Made by a program: the position numbers and the translations under genes
Shown: piece by piece, positions 50,743 through 63,150 of the stretch
Position numbering within the stretch: position 1 is the stretch's first letter
Layout: the number at the start of each line of letters is the position of its first letter
NCBI GenBank assembly: GCA_024760905.1
Contig: CM045737.1
Span: forward strand, 18,350,848-18,414,847
DNA length: 64,000 nucleotides
Origin: Plotosus lineatus
Lineage: Eukaryota; Chordata; Actinopteri; Siluriformes; Plotosidae
Reading direction: 5' to 3'
Notes under the pieces: model-generated
Seen by the model: the letters and a program-made list of their open reading frames with translations, nothing else
Database searches by the model: none
What the model was told of the DNA's origin: nothing

Positions 50743-53700
50743 CTTCACTTTAGACAGAGCATACATGTTTGCAAGTACTTGGAAGAGTTAATTTTTAAAA
50801 TTAAATATATTAACTAATGACATCATAACTAATGTCATGCCAGTAGTATTGTTATTAGTAATATGAGCATCATTCGGATAAAGCTATATCACCTATGTCA
50901 GGCTCTATTATACAACAGCAAAGATCTGAAATTATTTATGCCAGCTGATTCCATGCGAAAGGTCTTTGAACATGTGTTCGTTCTACCGATCATTACTGTT
51001 AATTCAAACCACAACTCTTCACTAATTACCCTCCACCCCAGAACATCATATAAAATCAGCTTTAAGATTAATGTAGTTTTGACCAATCGGTCTCTTCACG
51101 CCAGGAGAGAACAACTTCAGCTCTACAGGAGCAAAGCAATACACCATCAATTCATATATTCTTAAATAGAGAAAATACTAAATGGGAGTCTGCAAATATA
51201 TTGATGTAATGTATCTGATATAAGTTTACTCTTAATAATACGGCCTCATAAGTCAGCTTTTATAGCTCCAGCAGGAAGTAATTAGTGGAACGGTCAACTG
51301 AGGAAAGGTGGTTGTGATTTTTGTGCAGTGTACATTTCTTCCACTTAAGGCAGAATAAAATCCAAACTTCTATCTGTTAAATTCACGGTTCATACTATTT
51401 ATTATATGCCTTCTCTCGTCATACGGGTAATTTGAAATATAAATCAAGTCTTCCATAAATTTTTCTCTATTATCTACTCTTGGTTCTTTAGTTTGCAAAA
51501 TATCGTGGAATCATAGTCAAGAAAATTCCACTATGAAACAGGATATAAATTTTATTAAGATGTATAAAAAAAAAAAAAAAAAAGAATCTGGCTTTTCATA
51601 TTACGAGAGTATTGAGTTCTTCCTCAGCATAGGGCGAGTTCCTCAGTGTCTGTAGTGTGAGTGACTTGTGGTGGAACTTGATGGGGATTAGTGCCATGAC
51701 GGGCGCACGCCTGCGGCTTAAGTATGAAGTTGATGACCTAACCAGAGGAACGTCTGACTACAGAATATTTTATTCTGGCAAAATATACACACTCTGGACA
51801 TCACTGATTCTGAGATGGCACCGACAGATTCTTTATTTGCACTGAATGCATATCAAAGACACAGTGTTTGAATATCATGCGTAGAGAGTTATGAGGGCTA
51901 GTATATCACTTAACCACAAAGGTGATTGATTCAAAGCAGGAATACAAAAGTTTTGTTCATTCTTAGTATTGAACCTGGATTGAAGTGTGCAGCATGAATG
52001 ACATTTAATGTTTGATATTTCAGAAAGGATTCTTCCTGCTGTGGTCGGATGTGGGTACAGAGCCTTTTGCATTACGTCTTATATGATTACAATTATTTTG
52101 TAACATGACTTGGTGCCTGAAAAAGGAGTAAAGACAACTGGGTTCCTCTCCTGTGTCTCATAGTAGACAGTATATCTCTCCACATAAGAGAACAATCTGG
52201 TGGTTCTGCACTCAACCTTGCCCACAGAAGCCATCCCAGCTGCAGAGTTGTCAAGGACATTTTCTTTATCATTCAGCTTTATAAATCCCTGCACACACCC
52301 CAGGAAATCAAGAATGTTTGATTTTCCAGTCATGAACTATAAAATCTGTCATTAATATAATAACATGATTTGGGATATTTGGAGACAGAGCTGGAATCGA
52401 AACGGAGAGCAGACATGGGCATCAATGAAACACTTTGGCACATCCTGATGGCCGCAATTACCTTGTCATTTTCCAAAACAGAAGATGAGGAATAACTGGC
52501 ATGGTGTCACTGAGCCTGTATGTCAGTCATCGGAAAAGGCCCCTTAAAGCACTGTTTAGTGTTACCAGTTCATTAGTCCTCAATTAACACTCGGCCCCTT
52601 CAAACAGTTTATACAGATTTTTTTTTTTTTTTTTGACGAGAACCATACCCATGCTCCTCTATGGCTGGCTACATCTAAAGATGGAGTTTCTGTCCAAATA
52701 TTTCACATTTTACTGCTTGGCCCAGACCTATGGAAAAGGCCTGTGTTGCATGAATATTTGGCACAAGTCAGAACTCCGTCCTGTCGAATGTACTAGTGCC
52801 TGAAACACTCAATCATGAGCAGTTTAGATGGTGAATAACCTGAGACTCCTGGCACCAGTGTGAGGACTCAACAAAGAAAGCTATTGTTTAACTGGTAGCT
52901 CTCCATGGTCCTGATATTAGAAGATTTTCTCAATTAGTATAATTATAGAGTAGTGGGTTTGGCGTGAAATGTAATAGCGTATAGTTTTAAAATCTATCAG
53001 ACTTTGTGCATGGAAATGTCAAAAGCCCGGAACTATTTTAAAATCACTCAGAAGACTTTCGACTTATAGTCAAATTACTATGATATTCAGGATGACAGCC
53101 ATAAAAATCAGTTAATTGAACGCATCTCTATTTCTCTATTGAACTGATTCCCTCAAAACTGCTCAACCATTTCTAATAAAAACTATTTTAAAGTTTCATC
53201 ATTTTATGATAAATCTCAAATCACACAGGCACCGAAGCTTTACTTATCTCTTAAGGTCTTATCAACTATTTCTAACAGCATTGATGTCACTCGTGCACTA
53301 GATGGAGCAGTCGAGCTGAAGGAATTCAGCTTTGAAACCTTTCTTCTATCAGATAATGTAGATAATGTGAATAATCTTCCCAGAACGCCAAATAATACCA
53401 AGTCAGTAATGTAGTCTGTGCCAGCACTGTCAGTTTGAGACTGCAAACCAAAAGTCACTCAAACTCGATCACTGAATTGGCTTCAAGCCAATCTGACATC
53501 ATTGTGGTGGCACATTAAAATGTGTGATACTTTGGTTTAAAAGGATGTAAAAGGTTTTTATATTTGGTTCCCTCTTCTCATTTTACACTGGTGCTCACAG
53601 CCAGAGACAAGAAACAAATTAAGTGAATGTAAGTGTGACACAGGATATCTATACTGTATATGGAATCCAGATAGAAAGGCATTTCAGAGAGTTATGCCAT

Positions 53701-53991
53701 TCATATTCAGAATATTCATAATGGTAAAGAAAATGGCATTATATAAAACATACAATAATATTTTGGATATATAATTAAATAACATTTAAATTAATATATA
53801 TAATAAATATAATCAAATAAAAAAATAGAATCATAAGAAATTGAGATTATTCTTAATTGAGTTCCATACAGAGCGCTAAATGGCAAACTCCAAAATAGAG
53901 GAAAGCTGACAACTGTAACAAGCTGGTTTGTAGGATTCCCCCCCAAACAATTTCACAATTGTGTATATATTTCCTCAGAATCATATTAATT

Positions 53992-54035
<44 letters not shown>

Positions 54036-54935
54036 TCATAGTTCACCCTGTCTCTAGGCTGTTTTTTTAATTATATTGTGCATACTTTTTCATTACTTTG
54101 ACACAAAAATGCATGTAATTATAATACAGTACTTTCACATTTTCAAAATGCTCAGTCAGTGTTCACCACCAGCAAAACCTGAACACTTGCAGCAATTTTT
54201 TTTTAATGTTCAATTAATTTGTAAACAGTTTAAACTGTTAACTTTCAGCTAAAAAACAAACATATTTAGATTAAGGTACATGGAAATATGCTTCATTTTA
54301 ATCTTGGAAACACCTATATTTGAAATGCATATAGGCAAAACATAGAGGTAGATTTTCTTGTGAATATATTCAAATCATGAGTTTTAGTGAGAGAAATTGT
54401 AGCATGATTGCAATTAGGGAAAATTTATCACACTTAATAGAGGTATCAATATGTGGCAGGATAAAAAAAAGAGAAAAAAAAAACAAAAATTTGTTCTGGG
54501 TGTATGGATAACTATTGATGCTAAATATTCGACTGTATGGGTATAACAGATATAGTCAGTATTCCTTTTTTCAAGGGCAAACTTTTTATACAGCAGACTT
54601 TACTGGTACCTAAATGTATTGTTTCATTTAGTGTACTGGAAATGCACACTTTTTCGTGATAGTGCACTGAGAAAAATTAAACATAGAGCTTTCAATATGT
54701 ACTAGAATTTTATTGTGCTTGTCTGGCATTACAATGTGTAGTGTGCTATAATAAGTGGGCCATTCCATCAAACGTGTGCCATTTGCCTGCTGTAACTATT
54801 TAAAATTCAACTTGAGAGCTTTACCATAATTAATAGAATAACATATTGTAAACTCTACTTAAAAATGTGTATTCTCAGGTAACTTTATTTATTCATTTAT
54901 TCACTAATTCACTCATTTGCTGATCCACTTAATCA
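50743..54935. other. 4.2 kb with almost no recognisable repeats, no exon recognised
   Basis: Apart from A/T-runs (51569, 52620) and a (CA)n at 53993-54031, no SINE, LINE or DNA element is seen, in contrast to the rest of the window. Open frames at 50863-51165 (+) and 52079-52333 (-) match nothing I know and have no convincing splice borders. It may hold conserved regulatory DNA. Confidence 0.45.
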
Positions 54936-54943
54936 TACTAGGG

Positions 54944-55006
54944 CAGTGCTTCTCAATTATTTTCTGTGGCGCCGCCCCCCGAAGAAAAAAAAAAACATTC
55001 CCCTCC

Positions 55007-55039
<33 letters not shown>

Positions 55040-55572
55040 CGCCCCGCGAGCGACTATAAATAGTACTAGTCTATACAATTGTTATTCGTACACCTCTGCA
55101 TAATTATATCTTTATTAACATTAAAAAAAATAAATAAATAAAGACATCTGGTTCAATTTTACAACAAAGAAAAACTTCATTAACGTTGTTTTTTAATCTG
55201 TAATAGAAATGGTTTAAAGTTCAGCAATGTGCCTGAAATAAAAAACAAATACTTCCATCCTTATTTAAACTTAAACTTATCTTAATCTTGTTTTAATATC
55301 TCCATCTCTCTCCACCTTTCTCTTCGATCCTGTGAGAAAAATTTCCGTGTTGTTTCTTGAGGGGTTGTTTACTGCACTTCATATCGTTTGCTCGTGCGAA
55401 AAAACCGCTACACCACAGCGCGACAATGAGAGCGCCACTGCCAACTAGTGGAGTGGAGGTGCAGTTAGACTTAATTCTCGTACACAATTCCAGAAAAGCA
55501 TGTTCCCCAGGGTCATACGCACTCCCCCCGGCATCATACCGGGGGGGGGGGGGCACTATTTGAGAAGCACTG
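54944..55572. mobile_element. hAT-type non-autonomous element, 629 bp
   Basis: Ends CAGTGCTTCTCAATTATTT and (reversed) CAGTGCTTCTCAAATAGTG, with 8-bp flanks TACTAGGG and TACTCGGG (one mismatch) at 54936-54943 and 55573-55580. A (CA)n run lies at 55013-55039. A remnant of the same family is at 4180-4699. Confidence 0.85.
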
Positions 55573-55580
55573 TACTCGGG

Positions 55581-55878
55581 ACACAGGTAAGCTCAAGCCT
55601 ATTCCAGCCATTACTGGGTGAAGGTGTGGTACATCCTGAGCAGATCTCCAAACAATTGCACAGTAAAATACATAACCATTCACACCCACACTCACAATTA
55701 GGGGGAAATTGGAACAGTCAGGTAATGTGCATGTCTTTGGACTGTAGGTGGAAGCTGGAGTACTCGGCGGGAAACCACACAAAAAAAGAGAAGAGCATGT
55801 AAACTCCACACAGAAATACCCAAGCCCAGGACTCGAACCCAGGAAGCTTTTGCTGTAAGGCATAGACGCCATGCTCCT
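55581..55878 (-). mobile_element. SINE family B, minus strand
   Basis: TCAAGCCTATTCCAGCC, CATGTCTTTGGACTGTAGG, box B region GGACTCGAACCCAGGAAGC and head GCATAGACGCCATGC. Confidence 0.85.
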
Positions 55879-56368
55879 TTATTCAATTGCAAGTTTATTC
55901 ATATATTTTATTCATCATGAATTTTGTACAATTTAATTTCAAGGTTATGTGACATGCGTACCTGCAAAATAGCACATCTGTAACATTGCATTCAAGCAAA
56001 TTTGTACAAGCCAGGAGAAAGACCAAATGGTACAAGAAAAATGATTAGATGTAAAAGGTTCCAGCACATGAATCCTGTATGTACACAAAAAAAATTGATA
56101 ATACCTGATAGTAGTCCCTGACAGAACCCGCTTAGTGCACTGTCCTGTGGCTAAATTAATATTCGTTGGTCTCCATCTACATTAAAAGTATTTGTACCAG
56201 TCATTGTTGAGCACTACGGTACTATGAACTGTACACTTCTCGTATCCTTTATGAAGGGAGTGAGTTACCTTTGTCCACTATGATTTTCAAAGAACTCATC
56301 CTGGGACTTGATCTCTGAGCTATGATCCCTCTTTATAAGCCCATAAAATATGCTGAACCGATCTGTCT
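55879..56368. other. intergenic DNA, unassigned
   Basis: Nothing recognised. Confidence 0.45.
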
Positions 56369-56380
56369 GGAAACAACTTT

Positions 56381-56709
56381 CCTTCATTCATTCATTCGTT
56401 TTCTGTAACCGCGTAATCCTAATTAAGGTCACGGGGAGGCCGGCGCACATCCCAGCCGACTCCGGGCAAGGGCAGAGTGCACACTGGACACGCCATCGCA
56501 GGGCGGGAAACATGCTGACGGCTATAAAACTACTCTTATCGAAAGGCAACAATGCTTCTTTTTCATGAACCTCTCACCATCGACAGTGAGAGACATGGCC
56601 CGCCTTTAATAACCCAGTTAGCGGCATGGGGGAACCGTGACAACCTGTTGAGAGTGGGGCTTGAACCCCCCCCAAACTTAGGGTCAGTGATCCAGGAACT
56701 TTACCACCA
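56381..56709 (-). mobile_element. SINE family A, with target duplications
   Basis: Tail (ATTC)n and CGTAATCCTAATTAAGGTC, box B region GGGGCTTGAACCC. GGAAACAACTTT is duplicated at 56369-56380 and 56710-56721. Confidence 0.92.
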
Positions 56710-56721
56710 GGAAACAACTTT

Positions 56722-57407
56722 TGAGCGAGCAATCACTTTGGCCTTAAAACCCCAGCTGAACTAGTGTATAGGGAATGTTCATTCTTTTGCAATTATCCTG
56801 GTGTGTCCTAATGGTCAGATGATGTGGGCTAAACTTGGTTAAACCTATGGCTTTTGGCTGCAGTCATATCATTCGTCTTTGTGAGTCAATTAGCTGATCT
56901 CGCCACATTACTCAAAAGGGAAACTGGAGAGTGAATGATATATAGTACCGATAATATGTCCTGTAGTACAATGTGGACTACACAGCAGTAGTATTTGTTC
57001 ATTAAATTGTTGTTTATTTGTTACAGTATTAAGGTTACTTCTCGTGTGCTTCCCTGTCAAAACAAAGGCTGTCCCATAATGGTAGGATACACCAACACTT
57101 TGGCCTACAAGCAGGCACGTCTTTCTCTTAATCAGTACTTAGACTTGTACTGTTCTAGAAAGTCTGTAATGTAGCTGCCAAAGCCAGCCTGACCTTTCAC
57201 CTTTTACAAATTTTGTAAGTCGTATAGTGACCATCCTAGTAGCATGACTCTGAAGGTCAGCCATTTACCTTTTACGACAACTGGCTGATGTCTTTATTCA
57301 GAATGATTCAAACAACCTTGCAGTGAACCCTAGGCTTCCTCAGTTGCCCTAAGGTGTGTAGGTCACACTATGGTTCTCTGAAGACTGCCAGGGTTCCTGT
57401 TCCCTGG
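56722..57407. other. intergenic DNA, unassigned
   Basis: Nothing recognised. Confidence 0.45.
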
Positions 57408-57415
57408 GCCTAGAG

Positions 57416-57990
57416 CAGTGATTCCTAACCTGGGTTCGATCGAAGCCTAGGGGTTCGGTGAGTCGGTCTCAGGGTTTCGGAGGAGCCTCTGCCACGGAGG
57501 TCAAGACACACCCGAGTCATCATGTCAATTAGTGATGACACGCCCCACTTGGCCATCACTGGCTGCAGATGATCACATTACATTGCTTGGCCAATCAGTG
57601 CCGTGGGGAATTTAGCGCGCTCAGTAGTCAATGTGTGAAGTTGTGAGATTTTTTTCTGAATATTTTAATCCATACTATGTCGAGCAAAAAAAGAAAATTG
57701 TCGGACGAATATGTACAACATGGATTCACATGCATCACGGAACGTGATGGGACTCGGTGTCCTATCTGAATGATTTGCAATGCCAAGTTGAGCAACTCTA
57801 GCTTTGCACCGGCAAAACTAAAGGAACACTTCATGAAACTGCATGGAGATGGGAATACAAGAACACAACAGTACCGATATCTTGAATTTGTAAAAAAATC
57901 ACGTTTTTATTTTTCACTGATGAAGGGTTCGGTGAATGTGCATATGAAACTGGTGGGGTTCGGTACCTCCAACAAGGTTAAGAACCACTG
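57416..57990 (+). mobile_element. hAT deletion derivative keeping a BED-type zinc finger start
   Basis: Ends CAGTGATTCCTAACCTGGG and (reversed) CAGTGGTTCTTAACCTTGTT, with perfect 8-bp duplications GCCTAGAG at 57408-57415 and 57991-57998. Inside, from 57677, the plus strand reads MSSKKRKLSDEYVQHGFTCI, then CPI-stop-MICNAKLSNSSFA and LKEHFMKLHG. This resembles the C2H2 BED finger at the N-terminus of hAT transposases; the TGA at 57769 breaks it and the catalytic part is absent. Confidence 0.88.
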
Positions 57991-58054
57991 GCCTAGAGAA
58001 AACAGAACACAATGTGAACCCCTGATAAAAGTACGTAAACCATTGATGAGGGTA

Positions 58055-58390
58055 TTTCATTTTATTTCATCTTATTTTCTGAACCACTTTAAACTTTACT
58101 TGAAACTCATCACAGCTGGATCTGGGCAAAGTTAGGGTACACCTTGATTACGTCACCAGACCAATGCGAGGCAACACACACACACACACTTGTGGGCAAT
58201 CAAGCAAATCCAACTACCTTCTTGTCTGTGTCTTTGGATTGTTGGAGGAAACCAGAGTATCTGGAGGAAACCCAAGTAAGAACATGGAAAACATGCAAAC
58301 ATCATATAGAAATGCTGGGCACAAGGCTCGAACCCCAGACATTGTTGCTATGAGGTGGAAGTGCTAACTACAATGCCACTGTGCCGCCTG
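58055..58390 (-). mobile_element. SINE family B, minus strand
   Basis: TCTGAACCACTTTAAACTTT, GTCTTTGGATTGTTGGAGG, box B region GGCTCGAACCCCAGAC and head AACTACAATGCCACTGTGCC. Confidence 0.82.
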
Positions 58391-58803
58391 ATGAAGGTAT
58401 GTCACAACTAAACTATTAGGTAATATGGTCATCGTGTGACTTTCTGATAGTATCAGCACGTGTATGTGCATGAACAAGAAAGCACCCAGATGTTAAATGC
58501 TTCACCTCTGTCCTATCCTCTGTTCACAAAACCATTGCTACATGCATGCAACTGTGCAGCCAGATTAAAGATAACAGAGTAACAAGATAATCAAATACAC
58601 TATCATTATTATTATTAGACTCAGTCATCAAAAACAAACAAACAAAAAAAATCAACATTGGTATAAATTTTAATTTCATGATAACATTATACAGCTTAAT
58701 CGTCCGAACCAAATTTTTAAAAAATCTTGCAACGCCATTGTTATTTTATGTTATTCAATGTCATCCATTATGACCAAAATACATGATTTACATTATACAA
58801 ACA

Positions 58804-59118
58804 GGGCAGTGGTGGCCTAGTGGTATAGGGCGCTGGATCGCTGATCCAAAGGTTGGGGGTTCGAGTCCTACTCTCCACAAGGTTGTCACTGCCCCCAGTG
58901 CAGCTAACTGGGTTATCAAAGGCCGGCCATGTCTCTCACTGTCTATGGTGTGAGGCATGTAAAAGAACCATTGCTGACTTTCGACAAGAGTAGGCTGCAA
59001 AGCCGTCGGCGTGTTTTCGCCCTGCGATGGCCTGGCGAGCTCTCCAGGGTGTACTCTGCCCTCATCCGAAGTTGGCTGGGATGGGCGCCAGCCTCCCTGC
59101 GACCCTAATTAGGATTAA
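58804..59118 (+). mobile_element. SINE family A, full length, CTAATTAGGAT tail
   Basis: GGGCAGTGGTGGCCTAGTGG, box B GGTTCGAGTCC, intact body and tail CGACCCTAATTAGGATTAATG. Confidence 0.93.
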
Positions 59119-59746
59119 TGAAGGATGTTTGTATAGTTCTCTGACTGTTTCGCAGCTTTAATCACCGAAAATATTTTACTCTCCAGCAAATATAACCCAG
59201 GTCACTGCTGACAGTAATAACTCACGAAAATGCAAAAATTGTCAGCATGCTACTTCTCAAATAACACATTCAACACAAAAGTGTTAGAGATGCATGACCC
59301 CATCACAGTTGGCGAGGGAAACGATTTGAGCAATATTATATGCAAAAACTAATGTAAAGGCATTTTTCAGTGAACACGGTGCCACTTTATGAGCAAAGTG
59401 TCTTGGTACGTTATGTAATTGCCCAGAGCACATATTGCATAGCGGAATGTAGCATGTAGTGCTAAGTGGATGCTAGAGGCCCTTTCAAATGGACTTTAAC
59501 ACAGGCCATCTGCAGCGGAGACACTGCCAGAATCAAGTTTATCTTGGGCAGGGTAACACCAAGGTGTTGACTGGTTTGGGTACGGCCTCTCTCGCTTTTC
59601 TTGTGTGTGCAGAGATGCAAAGACTGATGTCCAAGCAAAAATAAAAGCCTCACAGATTTTTCTATCAGATGCTATATGAGGCAGTGCCAGCTCAAATACT
59701 GTACTGACTCTTTTCCAAGTTTTTTCTCCTCACCCCACCCTCCTCA

Positions 59747-59793
<47 letters not shown>

Positions 59794-61496
59794 TTACAAA
59801 AGATCATATAACCATCTTTTGTTTTTTTCTCTACATGTCATTATCGTAATTGCTAGATGTTTATGGGAATGAGGGGAATGCAAAACCTGAAACTGTCTTT
59901 CTCCTTTCATGTTCAGGGAAATCCCTGGAAAGCTCCCAGGTCACCTTAAAATGATCTCTTGTTTTTGATGATGGAACGCAGTCTGATTATGGCTGTTATG
60001 TCTTGAAATAATGTCGAACAGTCTCACAGACTTGGTTTCACTGAGGCCTGGTTTTCTAAGAGACAAAGGCGAGGCTGTAGCCAGCAGCACAGTGCCAGCT
60101 CAGACTCTCCAAAACAAATGTTGATCCACGAAGCACTGCATGGAAGTATGTAGTACAGTGGTGCTGAAGCACTATACTGAAACTACGCTCTGATCCCACA
60201 CCAGCTATTCATTAGGTTCATGGACAATGTAATGAAACATTTAGGAATTCAGCTTTAGGTAGATAGATCGATTAATCTTACCCTCAAGACAAGGGTGTGT
60301 ACACTCTGGAAATCTTGAACCCCCCTCACCCTCCACCCCCAAGAAGTAGCACTTGATGTAACGCAACATCAGCAGTGGCAACTGAGTCGCTGGACAGGAC
60401 AAAGGTGTTGTTTTCAGTGTTTTTTGTTTATTTTCTTTACAAAAAAAAAAAAAAAAAAAAAAATACAACAATATACATTATTAATAAATGCCAATTTAGC
60501 TCATTGTTGTCATGATAGTCATTCACTGTAGCCATTGTATAATAAAAGGAAGACACATACCATTTAGGCCAGAAACATGATAAATAAAACACATTTGTGC
60601 AAGTGAAGCAAAGCATGCAAGCTCCAAATAGAAATTAATTCATAAAGCATCCACCTGCCCGACATTTCTGCCCCTTCTGGTAGCTTAACCAGAGAGGATA
60701 AATATTGTACCAAAAAAAAAAAAAAAAACCCACATGAATAATAAGCATAAATGCAATGGGATATATTTTCCTCATGTAATAACTATCTACACTCACAATA
60801 TTGTAAACATGTTGTAAACAAATGTTTGTCTCTGCTCATTCTTACAGATACTCAGGTCTGTATAATGCTATATGAATTTGACAGAATTGAAAACATGAGT
60901 CAGAGATAAACTGTGTACAATGTATGTCTCAATGCTTCTTTACAAAGATGTAGCAATAAAATTGAAATAAAAGATTTGAAGTCAAAATTATAGTATTTCC
61001 AGTCAACATCATTACAGTCCTGCCTTTTAAACTGAGTGGTGTGCTAATGCAATTAAACTGCATGAATAACTAAGTGCTTTGCTTATCTCTCAGAGAAAAC
61101 TGATCACGAGAAACATACTTTAATTCAGATGTATGTTTTTTGTGACACTTGCAATGCTCAAAAGTTTATAGCATTACAATCCTCATGAATGCAGACATCT
61201 GAATCTGACACGCAAGGTACCCATTATCCTGATTCTCCGTTTCTGTGCAGTGGACTGTATAATTTAAGGCACTGAATAGAAATGCAAATAAATAGATGAG
61301 TCTAACTGTTGCTGGGACGACTGCACAGAGCATTGCATGAAGGGTCAGCATTACTCCACATTTTTATATTAAATATTTAAAAATAATAATTAAAATAAAG
61401 TCCCAGTGTGGAATAAAGGAAACTGGTAGGCTTTGATGTTGTTCCACTAGATATCACATTTTAAAACGCCAGGATCTGCTATTTAAAGGAATAGGC
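59119..61496. other. intergenic DNA, few repeats, no exon recognised
   Basis: (CA)n at 59748-59790 and A-runs at 60440 and 60712. No coding exon or mobile element was recognised. Confidence 0.45.
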
Positions 61497-61509
61497 TGTA
61501 GGATCAGGG

Positions 61510-61841
61510 TGAGGTTCTCTTTGGGAGTAACGAGGATGGATAGGATCAGGAATGAGTACATCAGAGGGACAGCACATGTAAGACGTTTTGGAGACAAAGT
61601 CAGAGAGGCTAGATTGAGATGGTTTGGACATGTACAGAGGAGGGATAGTGAGTATAGGTTGGAACTACCAAGCAGAAGGCCTAGAGGAAGACCAAAGAGA
61701 TGATTCATGGATGTGGTGAAGGAGGACATGAAGGCAGTTGGTGTAAGAGAAGAAGATGCAGAGGATAGGGTGAGATGGAGGCAGATGATTCGCTGTGGCG
61801 ACCCCTGAAGGGAAAAGCTGAAAGGAGAAGAAGAAGAAGGG
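61510..61841 (+). mobile_element. 5'-truncated RTE-like LINE copy with target duplications
   Basis: Matches the last 330 bp of the LINE at 21399-24503: RMDRIRNEYIRGTAHVRRFG, then [10 protein letters not shown] and tail GGGAAAAGCTGAAAGG with (GAA)n. TGTAGGATCAGGG is perfectly duplicated at 61497-61509 and 61842-61854. Confidence 0.93.
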
Positions 61842-61851
61842 TGTAGGATCA

Positions 61852-62110
61852 GGGCAGCTGTAGCCTAATGGTTAGAGAAGTAGCGCTGGGACTGAAAGGT
61901 TGCTGGTTCGATTCCTGAACCAGCAGGAAAAATGGGTGGCAGTGGGGGAGTGAGCTGCACCTTCCTTTCACTTCCTCCACATTTATGGCTGAAGTGCCCT
62001 AGATCAAGGCATCGAACCCCCAACTGCTCTCTGTGCACAACATTGTATGGCAGCCCACTGCACCAAGTGTGTTCTCACTTTGGATGTGATCAATTGAGTT
62101 TGTGCGTGTC
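61852..62110 (+). mobile_element. tRNA-derived SINE, another family
   Basis: Head GGGCAGCTGTAGCCTAATGG with box A-like TAGCCTAATGGTTAGAGAAG and box B GGTTCGATTCC, body ATCAAGGCATCGAACCCCC. It starts within the LINE's target duplication and ends in a GT/AT microsatellite. Confidence 0.75.

Positions 62111-62111
<1 letters not shown>

Positions 62112-62150
<39 letters not shown>
62112..62150. repeat. (GT)n(AT)n microsatellite
   Basis: Compound run followed by a T-run. Confidence 0.92.
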
Positions 62151-62161
<11 letters not shown>

Positions 62162-62529
62162 TTTGGCATGTAGTGCTAAGGCTCCAAATTGCACCCAACT
62201 GAAATACCCCTTTTAGAACGCTTAGCTACTGCAGAAACATAGTGATGCAAGATGGCAGCCTCCATGAGAGGGGACCCACTCACCACGTCGCGGATATAAA
62301 TAGCTTTTTGTACGGTTATGAAACTTAACAACTTAATTATGAAAGCTTAATAAATACTTACTGTATTCCTAATATATGCAATTTCTGCAAATATTACATA
62401 CTGAACCTTTAAGTTCAAAGTAAATTCACCTTTTTTTTTTTTTGGTCACTGAAAACACAATTAGCACTAAAACCACAAGTAATGTAGAACTGATTGATTT
62501 ATTCTAGATCAGGACTAAAATTCTACTCT

Positions 62530-62893
62530 CTATTACTCACTCATTTGCTGAATCGTTTAATCCTTGTAGGGTCACAGGGAAGCAGAATCCTATCTCAACT
62601 GACTCTGTATGAAGGCACACCCTAAACAGCTAGCCAGACCACTGTAGAGCAAACACATACACAACCATTCACATTAACATCCACACCGAGAGGCAATTTG
62701 GAAAAGCCAATTAGCCTAAATGTACATGCCTTTGGATTGTGGGAGAAAACCGGAGTACCCCTGTGGGAACCCATGCAAGCAAGAGGAGTCCATGTTAACT
62801 CCACTCCAGAAAAAAAATAAATAAATAAAAAAAACGCCCGGGACCTTCTTGCTGTGAGGCAGAAATGCCAACCATTATGCTACTAATAGCTAT
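62530..62893 (-). mobile_element. SINE family B, minus strand
   Basis: CTCATTTGCTGAATCGTTTAATCC, TGCCTTTGGATTGTGGG, CTTCTTGCTGTGAGGCAG and head CCAACCATTATGC. Confidence 0.8.
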
Positions 62894-62934
62894 TACACCA
62901 TAACAGGTATTGAGTTATTATAATATCTGAACTC

Positions 62935-63150
62935 CCAGTGCAGCTAACTGGGTTATCAAAGGCGGGCCATGTCTCTCACCGGCTATGATGAGAGGCATGT
63001 AAACGAACCATTGCTGACTTTCGTAAAGAGCAGCGTCAAAGCCGTCAGCGTGTTTCTGGGGACAAGTAGCAAGCGTTCCTGCGTCCGGGTTAATCTTCTC
63101 CGGAAGAGGCCAATTGCGACACTACCCTACGGGGATAAGATATAATGATG
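62935..63150 (+). mobile_element. SINE family A body joined to a third tail
   Basis: The body runs from CCCAGTGCAGCTAACTGGG to AGCCGTCAGCGTGTTTCTG (63057), then changes to GGGACAAGTAGCAAGCG, TCTCCGGAAGAGGCCAATTG and CTACGGGGATAAGA with (ATG)n. This tail is neither of the two on the other copies. Confidence 0.7.

Noticed and set aside
50863..51165. 100-codon plus-strand frame
   Set aside because: No family motif, no splice borders and no codon pattern; treated as chance.
52079..52333. 84-codon minus-strand frame (MTGKSNILDFLGCVQGFIKL...)
   Set aside because: It looks protein-like by eye but I recognise no family and no splice sites; left unannotated until conservation is checked.
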